Assembly: GCA_964017145.1 (NCBI GenBank)
Contig: OZ024846.1
Span: 3,596,001 to 3,660,000 of the forward strand
Length of the DNA: 64,000 bases
Origin: Agrocybe praecox
Lineage: Eukaryota > Basidiomycota > Agaricomycetes > Agaricales > Agrocybaceae
Direction of reading: 5' to 3'
Positions 1 to 11,046 of this stretch are shown one piece after another. The notes beneath the pieces are model-generated. The model saw only the letters and a list, made by a program, of their open reading frames with translations. It was not told the origin of the DNA and searched no databases. The translations under genes were made by a program, and so were the position numbers. Numbering within the stretch: position 1 is the first letter of the stretch; every line of letters begins with the position of its first letter.

Positions 1-243
1 TCCTTTTCCCCTCGTCGCCCTTTCGTCCATCCATCCATCCATCCACCTTTCGGGTAGTGTACCGTACGCTTTGGTAGTTCTTTTCCTCTTTTAGCTTTTC
101 TTTGACGAGGTTTCTCGCCTATGTCGTCATGTTCCTCCTCCCCACACCACTTCCACCCCCTTCATCACTCGCTTATTTCCACTTCTCATTCCCAGTTCCT
201 CAACTACCAACCCAGCCACCAACATACAGGCTGTAAATCAACG

Positions 244-880
244 ATGCCCTTCCCAACAAACTCCTTAACGAACGAAAGATTACCAACACACGTTACCTCT
301 CTCACGCACAAGTCCAAGGCTACCCACTCACGACCCCTCCAAGGAGAAGGTCGTCCGAGTTAAACAAGTCTGCGCGGACGCGGATGCCGACGAACGACAC
401 GCAGATGGAGGATACGCAGATCGATACGATGCGATTAATGGGCTGTTTAGCGCGTTGTTTATCATTTTTAATAGAATTATGGGGACGGTGAGTTTTCTTC
501 TTTCGTTTGAGGTTTTTTCATTTCGTTCTTGGAGCTTGATGTTTTGGATGTTTTGGGTTAGAAGGCGTTGAGGACGTCGATGGGTCAGCTCCAACGATGA
601 CGTCGTCCATCTATGTTGAGCTTGTCGACTTCGATTCTTCCCATTCCATCGTATGACCCTAAGCACCCTCCTTCAGTGTACTTTCCACTCTAAGTTCTAT
701 CCACAACTCAAGCGGAATTGTCGGTTTATTGCTGTACGTCTCCCTCCTCCTCTCCTTCCTACCCACTAACCCGCTTTCAACCAGGTTCATGTGGTTCATC
801 GGCGCCATAATCACCGCCGCAGGCATGCAAGTCTACTGTAGGGTACGCACCCAGCGTACACCTGGAAATCCCACAAACGC
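244..880 (+). pseudogene. Amino-acid permease relic 1 (N-terminal exons)
   Basis: This is a decayed 5' part of a MUP1/methionine-permease-like transporter, a plasma-membrane amino-acid importer of the APC superfamily. From ATG 244 it reads MPFPTNSLTNERL and a HKSK motif, then loses frame at the stop near 361. The next frame gives a VCADADADERHADG-like acidic stretch and then GLFSALFIIFNRIMGT, the first permease helix, which ends at a GT donor near 490. A long intron of about 190 bases follows, then a short exon resembling SSIHNSSGIVGLLL (680-735), a second intron, and FMWFIGAIITAAGMQVYC (787-838). The reading frame cannot be continued further. The assignment rests on the order of these motifs, which matches the family and recurs in at least seven other places in the window. 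Confidence 0.65.
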
Positions 881-1054
881 GGTGTTTCAACGCGTACCCA
901 AGTGCGCATTCCCACGCACTTGATGCGTCTTAGTTAATCAGCGGACTTGGTTATTTTTTATTATTTTTCATCGTTCTCTGGCCATTGTCGCACCATTCTC
1001 TTCCTATACCCTCGCTTCCTCGTCTCGTGCAAGTTCGACCGAAATGCTATCCTA

Positions 1055-1230
1055 CTAGCTTGGGCCGCAGGGAATTCCTTGGTATTCGGGGACTAAATCA
1101 TCCTCGCTGCGCAGGTTGAGCGACACGATGGGCTTGGGGATATGAGTTGAGGAGGGATAGTGAGGTTGGAGAAGACGCATTGAAATGGGGAATACTTGCG
1201 AGATTGGCGGGAAGGTCGGTGGGTTGCATA
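1055..1230 (+). pseudogene. Possible permease C-terminal tail relic
   Basis: A short plus-strand stretch reads YELRRDSEVGEDALKW at 1144-1191. It resembles the cytosolic tail that follows the last helix in the better preserved permease C-terminal relics (for example YELMRVSKVG near 49500). There is no open frame on either side. The identification depends on comparison with the other copies and is weak. Confidence 0.35.
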
Positions 1231-3077
1231 TTTTCGACGTTCGCGTCATCGCCCATCGACGTCTCAATTCGTCTATGGTTTGCGATCCTATCGACACCTT
1301 CAAAACGAACGCTATACTTACCACCACCATAACTTGAGGTAAAGTATCAACGATATATCCCTGCTCCCTTTCTTCCCCGAGACGACGGAAACGTGAAACG
1401 ATATAACCTTCCCATGCATGTTCTCTCGTCTTCGTCTTCCCGATGTCGTTACCGTCATGACTACCCACTATTCCCCCCTTATCCCATGTCACTCCCTTCT
1501 TTCTAGACGATAATATATCTTCCCTACTCATATCCTCATTTTATCCTTACTTAGTCATACATAATCTTACTTTTCTGCATAACTAGAAGTCTTGGGACGC
1601 AATTTATGCAATACGCTAGTTCTCGCTTCTTGTCATCTCATCTCATCTTTTTTTCTCTCCTCCAGTCCATTCTTCAAATTCCATACTTTTACCCTCATAT
1701 TCACAGCAGGACGCGCTGAAATTTATTTAGGGACTTAATCCTTGACCCTCAATGATTTCATCTGGTACCCTCATAACCTTTTTTTTCTCATCAACCCACG
1801 TTGAATGTGGACGCGGACGTTGGTATGTCGATAAACCTACACCCCTCTCGCCACCACCACCACCACCACCATGACCATCAAAGGAAACTGAGCTTTCTCA
1901 GCTCATGCGTCTACGCATCTCCACCATCCTCGTTGGGTCTTTCAAATCCACTCACAGAGCCGTATACGACCAACCTCCCGCCCTCATTGGAACTCGGCGC
2001 GCTTCCCTTCATTGTCGTCGGTATCCTAATCTTGTTACATCCCTATCTCTCCTTTCCCTCGGTGCTCCCTTCTGCTCAGACTTCCGCACTCACATTGAAG
2101 GCAAATCGTGGCCTGTATATCCATTTGAATGATACCTTTTGCATGCCTATCTCTCATAGGCTTCGCACCTGTTTCTCTTCAAAACCACCATCACTCCAAA
2201 CATCGTAAAGGACCAGGCTTTCATCATCGCCATCCTCATTCTTGCTTAATCAACACGCTTCTCACTCTCTTCTTGCATCCGGCTTATCAACCACTCTTAT
2301 ATTTGCCATCTTGTTTCTTCAATGATATCAACGGCGATCCATCCAATGCCCTCCAAGTTCACAAGCGCGAGCACACTAGCCAGAACTATTCACACTGATA
2401 CGATGCTCCCTGTTGGCCCTTATCGTCGCCTCCCTACCTTTCCTGTAGCCCTGTCCTCTTCGAGTCTCGATATCAAACCCACAGTCTCTACACCCACATT
2501 CACGTCGAACGTTGACATGTTCGTTGCCAATCCTGCTAATTGAACCAATTCAATCTCATTTATTTTTTCTTTCCAATCGCTACTCTCTCTTTTCTCTCTC
2601 ATTCTTCTCCTGCTTCTCTTCATGTCTATTTCCCCTCATACATCTACGTCTATCTTCCTGGAAGATGCTTTTCACAACGCTGCTCCCTTCTGAATGTATT
2701 TTATTGCGAATGCGACCATCATTGACGAACAAAATGATCTTCTTCTGGCTGGAAGCTTCTAAATTCTGGCATCATACCTATACATGTCTTAATTGACATT
2801 GGAGGATTCTGTTGTCTTTCTCTATATATTTTTCATTACTTTCTATTCCTTCTCCGTTCTCTTTCATGCTGCCATTTCATTCGCATTTAAAAAAATATTA
2901 ATTCAAACAATATTTCGAGTGGATAGATGTATTGGGGTTTTCTCCGTTGTACAACTGAATACATATCCTATATCATGAGCTAAATCTCAAATATCTTAGC
3001 TGCGTCTGCTTGATTGCGAAAACATTATTGTACGTACACGGGTCCATGTAGAAAGTGATCTCCATTTCCCTGCTCTG
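1231..3077. other. Intergenic stretch without a recognisable gene
   Basis: The stretch is pyrimidine-rich on the plus strand and contains only short frames. A CAC/CAT run at about 1852-1876 encodes histidines in one frame. The sequence around 1801-2210 (LNVDADVGMSI in one frame) resembles an undetermined block also seen near 9965, 23700, 30720, 49010 and 63240, which lies between permease middle and C-terminal relics. I cannot assign a product. Confidence 0.4.
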
Positions 3078-5573
3078 TCACTGCGGACTTCCTGGCACAC
3101 TGCCAGCTCGAACTCGCTCCAAGTAATTCCTCATCTCTTGTCGTACGAGAGCTGTGCGGATGGGAAATGTGCTGCTCAGCTTCACGCTGAGGAAGGTTTG
3201 ATGTTGGCAGTGTTGAACGAGTGGTTTAGAGAATACAGCGCGAGGAAGGAAGAAGATCATGTAACCAAGGTAAAGAAAGCATTGATACTCTCCGTAATAT
3301 CCGGCGGAGTCCGGGTTACTGTCCTTGAAGGACCATCTTCCATTTCGAAGAGTGAGGGAGTTATACATGTAGTCTTCTCGCGGGTATAGTGAAGAAAATT
3401 TTCCAAGCGCCTGTATACAGCATAGGACTGCCTTTGCGTAGGCGGAAGGACCTATTGTGTATCTGTCTGATTGGTCTGGGTGCTGTAGAAAGCGCATAAA
3501 ATGCCGAAAAGAGTGAGCTCTTCCGTGTTCGAGCGCAAAGGATTTAAATAAATAGAGCATATCATAACGGTTGGTTCTGCCGAATGACAGTCGATTGCCA
3601 GGAAAAATTGGTACACACATATCACTCCCCAAGTGACATGCAACACATAAGAGTAGGATAGCCTCGTCGTCCTCGTAATAGTGCGGTAGCTGATACAAAT
3701 ATAGCTGTTCCACATATTCTTGATGTTGTTTCTCTATTATGGCCCAGCGTTCATGAAAAAGAGCCTGCGCAGAAATTTAAGGATAAGGATATTAACATAA
3801 AATGAATTTTTTTTCTTACCATGCGTGCACAGAATGGAAGCCAGATCCAAAATACAAACTTTCGGAGGTCCATACAATTTGTGTTATAATTCACATTGCT
3901 CTTGTGGGCTTCAATTTCCTTCGATATAGGGTCGAGAAATAAAAAGTTTTCAGCACTGTTGATTAACGAAGTTGAGTTCTGGCAAAGCGGAAGTTCCTGG
4001 CCAATGAAATTCTCAAAGGTGGCAATTATATTGCGCACAGGATCTGGGAGAGTTTAGTTTAAGATGTCACTCAATATGGCAATTTCTGGGAACACTCTTA
4101 CCTTTGATCACATATTGAAATATATTTGCAATATGCTCTGATCTGTAGGTGTCAATGTCGAGGAAATGGTCTTCGGACCTCACGGGGTCGAGTAGGAAGT
4201 CATGAAGTGAAGTGTGTAGGATTTTCACAACCTCCACGTCCCTGTCCAACCGCTTAAAGAAAACCTTCTCGATAGAGACAATGGCCCTTACATCACAGAC
4301 CAAAATCTCGAGTTCCCCTGGTTCCAACGACATAAATGAAGAGATGTCGAAGTTTGGGCCATACATGAATACGCTGTGGGAGATGATACTAAGCATATAT
4401 AGAATACGCTCTTTATCTGCGGCGGAGTTGAGGATCATTGTATATAGCGCATCCAGCTGCGCAAAGGGGAGGTCACCTTTTGCCGGTCGTAGATTATTCA
4501 CCACATCGAGACGGTGGTCGGGTCGATGCCTGGTGGATTCACAATAGCGAAGTACCGTTGCCGCATAAATAAATTGCCCAGACGACTTTCTGACAATTTC
4601 TTCCAGAATTTCGCCGGATGGCCAAGAAGCAGGGATTATATAATTAAATGGATGGTAGGTTTTGATTCTCTCAAAACCATCTCTGAGAAAAAGGCGAATG
4701 TCGTCATCGGGATGGAATACGTCGTCAAGGTAAAGTCGTGAAAATAGCCCTCCCATTTCGTTAGACATAAATGCGAGGTTGATTGCATGTTCTGGGCGAC
4801 TGGCGATGAGAAATAAGATGGGTAGGTCGAATGTTCTAATTGCATCTGCTATCATGTTCAGAATCCTAGCCTGCATAACCCCGCCACCACATTCGTCAAG
4901 ACCGTCTATGACAATGACACGCCAGGACCCCAAAGGTGATGAAACATTGGAATAGCATACATTGTAAAGTGGCTTCATCACTAGATGGCTGAACTGATGC
5001 TCGAGACCCTTCGTCAGAATCAAGGGGTCCGCGTCGATTGCAGAGAGAATGTCCTTTTGGGCGGCCGGAATTGCATGATAAATTTGGTATGCGATCGTTG
5101 CAACGAATGCGCCTGCGTGGTTCCTCGTTCCATCAGATCTCCAAAAAATAAATGTCGCAAGAACTAGTTCGTTAAGAAGACACATCTCAATGAATGTTTG
5201 CGTGATAGCTGATTTGCCTGCTCCTGCTGCACCAGTGAGCCACATGATGTATTTGTCCCATGTTTCCCTGTCACAACGTTGGACCCATTTCATGATTTTC
5301 CTCAGCACAGCGATGCGCGTATTCGGATGGCATTTTGGGCGGTCAAACTGGGCATTCGAATCGTGAAAAGCGTGCGGTGCAGTCGCCTCCCTCAGTATGT
5401 CAAATGACGCTACATATGGTTGGGTTGTCAACATTCAAGGAGTATATTTAATGTTTATATTCACATTTTCGTCCATCGCTGGCCACTTGAGTAAATGTGC
5501 CCCCGGCCACAAACACGTTTCGCCCAGATATCAGGGATTGATTTTTGATAATATGTCGATTACGGTCTGCCAT
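3078..5573 (-). CDS. NLR1: NACHT-domain NTPase, intact, 775 aa
   Basis: This is a STAND-class P-loop NTPase of the fungal NLR type, expected to act as a cytosolic nucleotide switch in self/non-self or stress signalling; the role comes from the family. The exons are 5573-5465, 5409-4102, 4043-3820 and 3764-3078, with GT-AG introns of 55-58 bp and phases that join without a stop. The first exon starts at MADRNRH and carries a GRNVFVAGGTFTQ motif. Walker A (GAAGAGKS) is at about residues 96-103, Walker B (VIVIDGLDEC) at about 200-210 and an ASRPEH sensor-like motif follows. The helical and winged-helix-like part contains SSGQFIYAATVLR. The last exon has CVACHLGSD and a final RQEMRNYLERV motif. 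There are no C-terminal repeats. An upstream in-frame ATG at 5669 is possible, but start 5573 matches the paralogues. Confidence 0.85.
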
Positions 5574-6320
5574 CCAGAGGGCAAATAAATGATACGAGGG
5601 GAAAGCAGGAAGAAATATAATGAGGAAAGGAGGGAAAACACTTGCAGTGCATCGATGCACTCCCCTCAAATCTCAAATATTTAAGCCTTCACAACCGTGT
5701 GAACTGAACTGTTTGATGACACAGCCTCCGAGTCGTCACACGGTGCTGTGCTTGCCTATCACGACGTTTTTGAAGAAAGTCTGAAGATAACCACTTTATC
5801 TATTCGTCAAAGAACAGCTTTCCAAGTGACCAAGCTAGGAGATTATTAACTCGGTCTGGACTCCGTTCTAGCATTCGAGGCCTGTTGAGAATATGTGTAG
5901 GGCAATAGATACCACTGTGAATTGTAAGGACAACACATAGCTCGACTCTTGTATAGGATTCAAGAGGACGACATAGACGTACAGAGAGGAGCATAAACGT
6001 CTGTTATGTACTATATGGGGCCACACAATCATTCATCATATCAAAATTGAGTAGTGGAATACCTGTGGGCTGTGTCGTGTAGTTTTTAGTTGGAAAAGAC
6101 GTGGTGTCAGTGGTTGCAGTAGACCTTCAAGCAAATAGGAGAAAGAGACACAGCATATAAGTCACAGCCGGCATAGTCACTCCACAAAGTTGGAACATGA
6201 GCGCTGAGCGCTGAGCCTTGTATTCCGAGTGTGTTGATAAATATAAAATATTGAACTCCGTGGACAGATCCATTTGCTCACGGCACGATCTCGGCTCAGG
6301 CAATTGATCCATATTTGATT
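5574..6320 (-). repeat. Duplicated NLR upstream segment, copy 1
   Basis: The sequence upstream of NLR1 is shared with the upstream regions of NLR5 (38941-39330) and NLR6 (54045-54900). Shared blocks include the area around 5646-5661, an exact 16-base palindrome AGTGCATCGATGCACT, and a segment around 5810-5960 containing GATTATTAACTCGGTCTGGA. It probably contains the promoter and 5' UTR. No gene is seen in it. Confidence 0.6.
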
Positions 6321-6324
6321 ATTA

Positions 6325-6470
6325 GGGGGTTTGCTTTGTGCCATGTGGTTTACGGATCCCTTTCGCTCCCCCCTTGACGTTCAACGTCAACTTTCACGTA
6401 CTTCAGCTATGTATTCGCCGAGGCTAATGAATATCTCGCCGTAATGGTGTTCGTTTCATGCACCTTCATG
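6325..6470 (+). pseudogene. Permease membrane-exon relic
   Basis: One of seven copies of a block that begins GGGGGTTTGCTTT. In better copies it encodes a frame like YVLVEASNVYLAVVM, which resembles a middle transmembrane segment of the MUP1-like permeases. This copy (CAGCTATGTATTCGCCGAGG) departs after about 6470 into unrelated sequence. No open gene is formed. Confidence 0.45.
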
Positions 6471-7420
6471 CGCCGGTGGCCGACTAGGTATTCCAAGCAC
6501 ACACGTTTAAAACAGTACTGCACCTCGTCTTCACTCCATCGCCTCTTCTCATAGACATCCATATATGTGGGAGGTACCATCCAAAATGTTTTTCTGTTCA
6601 GGCCCTTGTCTCGTTTTCTTCTTCTTCTTTGTCCCGTTAGCACGTTCTCCCCCTTGTCCCTCTCCGCTTTACGATGAGCTTTTCTGTCCCTAGTGCATAA
6701 CCATTCTTATTTAATGCAAGAGATGCTATGCCCTTACCCTGTCTTCCTCTTTCTCTCTCAATGCATTCTCCATACTCCCATCATCAACCTTCTGTTTCCT
6801 CAGTACGATACTGCCGCTCTTTTGTTTGTGAGTTTATGTCCTGTTTCCTCATCTGTGACTCTACCGTCGTTTTCGATTACTAGATTTGACGTGAATTCTG
6901 CGAGTCTCCTACAAACATCGGGCATGTACCACTAACACCGGCACCTCCAGATCCAGGTTCAGTCCCAGTGCACGATGTATGATGTATACCCGATACTTGA
7001 TGCCCGAGGCACGACTCGCGTTGATGGTCTATTCTGGACATTTATGCGCTAATTTTCTTCTATGTGTTGGTCGTTTGTGTTCATTTTATGTGTTTCATGT
7101 ACTTACATGAATTCGGCTAGTTACTGGTATCGTCCCGTCCGATGCCACGGTCTGTGTTGTGTTGTCTTATCTTATGTCTTTGCCTTCCTCCCGTTATCTT
7201 CGTGAGCCTCCTAATCAGTCCCGGGAACGTTCTTCTTCTCTTTCTCATGCGACACATCCTCTTATTATCACTAGACAAAGAGATGCCGTAGGAGCAGGGG
7301 TATTGCACTTATTTGGGTTGGTGCTGATAAATTCAGATATCAAACTCCGACAGCTTCGATACGACTCCGATGGGGGCCGGCACAGAATCGGCTACATATG
7401 GGAATTTATCTATATTTGGC
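6471..7420. other. Intergenic stretch, nothing recognised
   Basis: Only short frames in all six readings. No transporter, NACHT or transposase motif, no inverted-repeat pair and no tandem repeat was noticed here. Confidence 0.4.
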
Positions 7421-7424
7421 CGTC

Positions 7425-9330
7425 AGTGTTAGGGGGTTTGCTTTCTGGTTTACGCGTCCCTTGGGTTTCTTTCCCTCAACAATCAATTCCCTCTCGTCAC
7501 TCTAGCCATGTACTCATCGAGACCAACATATATCTCACCATACTGGCGTTCCATTTACGAACACATCCAAAATTCTTCACGCGCTCAGTGACGGACAAGC
7601 ACTAGTAATGTAAGTTGGCGTTTTTATTTTCGTTCCACATCCTCTCCGCACATCCTCTCCGCTCTTCCTCTCCTTTGCACCGTTCTCGTTTTCTAAGGTT
7701 AAGACCTTCTCTGACAATCCCCATGCGCACAGGTCATCTGGCCCCACATCAGCCCTTTGAACATCAAAACCGTGCTGGCAAACGCACCGTCTGCAGGGCA
7801 AGCGCGGTTGTGAATCTATGACCCCTCTTCGTTGAAGGTACGTCCTCTGTCGTATCCCAAGCTTGAATTGGAGTCATGTTTTACATTGATAGGTGCGAAG
7901 ATGAAAGAAAGTCGTTGTGGGTGGTTGTGATTGGGTGGTGTTTAGTCCAAAATCCCCCATCGGTACCCCTTTCATTCGAGATGGCAGACGCATATATGTC
8001 GACCTTCCTTCCGTCCTCGTTTGACCGTCGTGTCTTCCCCCCTCTTCTTCGTGATTCAACCTTCCTTGATATCTTGGCAAGCCCACCTTCATCGCTATCT
8101 ATCCTCTCCCTACCCTGTTCTTCCATTGAACAGCGACCCTCCACGCTCACGCTTAACGGAGGCTCATCAATGGCACCTCTTCGCGCCTGCCTCTGGCCAA
8201 AAGCAGCATCATGTGGGCTTTTCTTGTCGTCGTCCTCATCTGCGCTTCCATACGCCGACGTTGCAACGTTCCAAAGGCAAGAAAAACGTACATAATTGTC
8301 TTCATTCCGCGTTTCGCTCCTCCCTCCACCGCACCTCTCTCTGTTCCCATCCAGTATTTCTATCAAACCTGTCTTGATACTCCGTTACCACATGCCCGAG
8401 TTTCAACATCATCATCAATGACCCGTCCCAGGCTCTCCAATTCCGCAAGCGCGGGTACCTTACCCGAACCTTTTCACATTATCACGATTTGTTCGTCGTC
8501 CCGCTGTTGAGGCCCCCCGACGGATCGGAAATTTATGAAAGTTCATTGTATTGCACCCTTGCGGTGTGTTCTGGACGGTGTTCCCGAAGATTGGAGGGTA
8601 TGAGTTGGGGAGAGTTAGTGAGGTTGGACAGGACGGTTTGAGGGGGTCCGCATTTAGGAAGTTTGAGAAGAAAGCGATATCGATACCACCTTCCTTTCGA
8701 TTCGGATGACAATGGAGGGCGTACACCGGACAGGAGCTAACCACTTCTTTTCCTTCTTTCTCTCCCCATTTCCCTTTACCTAACTACTCCTCCATAACAC
8801 ACAATGTCCTCATCAACGACATCCCTAATGGACCAAAAATCCTTTGGACACGCCACTTCGCTGACATACAAATTGAAAACACTGAATCAAACCGGAGAGA
8901 AGGATGTGGAAGTCAAACAAGTCTACGCAGATGGGTACGATGTGTACGACGCGGATGTTGTACGTGCGGATGGAGATGACGAAGGAGGACGTATGCCCGA
9001 GAGGAAGAATATTTACTGCGTTTATTATTCTTGTTCTGTGGTTTTGGATGGGATGGAAGTCGACGAGGACGTCGATGGTGGTGATGGCGGATACCCTCGG
9101 TGGTCCGTGGTGTTTGACGTTCTTATCGACGTCAGCTCCAATGATGACATTGTGCATCTGCGTCCTACTCGTTGATTTACCCATTTCACCAGCTCTGCCC
9201 TCCTTCTCACTCACTAACCTCCCTTTCTCTCAGCTTCGTGTGGCTCATCGGCGCCATAATCGCCCCAGCGAGCATGCAAATCTACATCGTCTAGGGTATC
9301 GCTCTCCCCCGGACCCTACCGGACCACATG
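7425..9330 (+). pseudogene. Scrambled amino-acid permease relics 2
   Basis: Several permease pieces lie in plus orientation but not in gene order. The membrane-exon block is at 7430-7605. A piece corresponding to the NVNYALSEVRNP region of the family is at 7736-7822 (PLNIKTVLANAPS). A C-terminal piece with PPDGSEIYESSLYCTLAV is at 8505-8580. An N-terminal exon starting at ATG 8804 reads MSSSTTSLMDQKSFGH and then QVYADGYDVYDADVVRADG. A helix like VWLIGAIIAPASMQIYIV is at about 9240-9293. The 123-residue frame 8804-9175 is the cleanest N-terminus but has no downstream exons. These are best read as broken tandem copies. Confidence 0.6.
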
Positions 9331-11046
9331 CTCCCGGTTAGCCCTCAGGCCTCATTGTCCTTCGCGAGTCTCGTTGCTGTGGCATTCGTTTTTTCCCGTC
9401 ATCTCGTTGTTAAGACCCCCCGAAGGACTGTACCACCTTCACGAACACAAACACAACGAACGCTTGGCTCTCCGCGCTCGAAACAAACGTTGACACCACA
9501 CTAGAAAAAGGATTGATATAATTATCTTTATTCCTTCCGTATTTTTTCTTTCTTCTTTGATCCCTTCTCGCGCGTTCGTTTACGCTGGCTTGACTTCTGT
9601 TATATAGGGATGGATGGAAACGATATTCAACCTCGCTGTATATGTATGTACCAAAAGTGTATTTATATATCTTCCTTTCCATCCCTCCGTTCCTTCCTTT
9701 ATTTTCGTTGGTCTCTTCTCTCTTCTTGCACCAGCATACCGTACACGTATGTCTATGCGTATCACCGCGACGGATGTGCCCATCACCAATCCGCTGAGTA
9801 TGAGCACCGATGCTACGTGCGTACAGAGGACGTGCGCCATTGGATTTGGGGTGATGCAAATTTCCCTACTCTCTGTCGGGATCACGACTCGCCGTCCCCA
9901 CCGTCATCACAACCACTTATTTCCCTCCAATCTGCTCAGCCATACTCAGGCCTACAGGCTCACGTTTAACGCGGAGGCGGACGTCGGTGTATCAACTTAA
10001 CTCTTGCGCCCACTACTTGTTTGTTCTTACTTCTCGGTCAATGCCACCATTATCATCAACATCAACAGGAACTACTACCAAGAACGTCCACGCTGGCGTC
10101 GTCGTCGTCCTTGCCTTCAAAGATATAATTATCTTTATTCTCGGTCCTTCTTCCCCCGCTAGTCTATGTCTATATCTCCCGTCTGGAACCTTCACCATCC
10201 TCGTCGAGACGTTCGACATGCGACCACCCTCCCTTGCCCCTGTGACCTCAAAATCCAAAACACCAAGTACGCTCTCTGGACCTGCTCAAACGACCACTTG
10301 GATCTACCCGCGCATGCATGTTCCAAGGCTCCGTATAACCACAGTAAGACTTCACGCTTCACGCACTATCAGCATCATCCTCTGCTGAGCTCCGTCATTT
10401 TCAGCCCTAAGCACAAGTACATACGTGTCATATCACCTCATTTCATTCCTTCCTATGCTACGTTTTGGTATTCTTCCTTTTCCTTATAAAATACTCTCCA
10501 TATCCAGCGCGGCGCACACCCACTCACTCTCCTCGTGTTTCCTTATTTCTGTGCGGCCACCCTCCGTTTCCCTTTCCATCTATTTCAATCTCCCTCCCTT
10601 GCCATGGCGGCTTTCTCGGTATTCACATCTCATTTGAATCCATTCCCATTCCCCTCGCACCGATCTTCTTACCCCCTCTCGTACTTATACTCCCTTCTCT
10701 TATCACCACTCCTCATCGTCAATTTACACTTACTTTATGTTTAGTTGTTCCCCATTCAAGCAATGCATTGCAACACTTTTATTCTTGATTCTCTTTACCA
10801 GTTCAGTCTTCAAGCTTCGAACTTCAAACTTCCAATTTCCATGTATGCAACGACTCGCCGGGATTGTCCGGTAAAAAACAAATTGAATTGCAAGAAATTC
10901 ATGACAGTTGATGGAAGGATAGTATACGAGGTTCCAGAGAACTTACTTTAACATTCAAATACGTTATGTAGCTGGGTGTGCTTACTTCCGAGGATTTTCT
11001 AGTACGTACATGGGTCTATAGTACGAAAATCATATCCGTTGCCCTC
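9331..11046. other. Intergenic stretch without a supported gene
   Basis: Pyrimidine-rich plus strand with overlapping short frames. The part around 9960-10000 resembles the undetermined block of other permease units. No convincing splice-linked coding model was found up to the NLR2 stop codon. Confidence 0.4.

Noticed and set aside
5448..5669. Longer N-terminus for NLR1 starting at 5669 (MRGVHRC)
   Set aside because: The extra residues correspond to the shared upstream DNA, and NLR2, 3 and 4 do not keep a comparable extension. The start at 5573 gives the common exon length.
7881..8366. 161-residue minus-strand frame with a charged sequence
   Set aside because: It is antisense to a plus-strand permease-unit relic. 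The same antisense opening recurs at about 23228-23710 only because the repeat is shared. No splice model or motif supports it.
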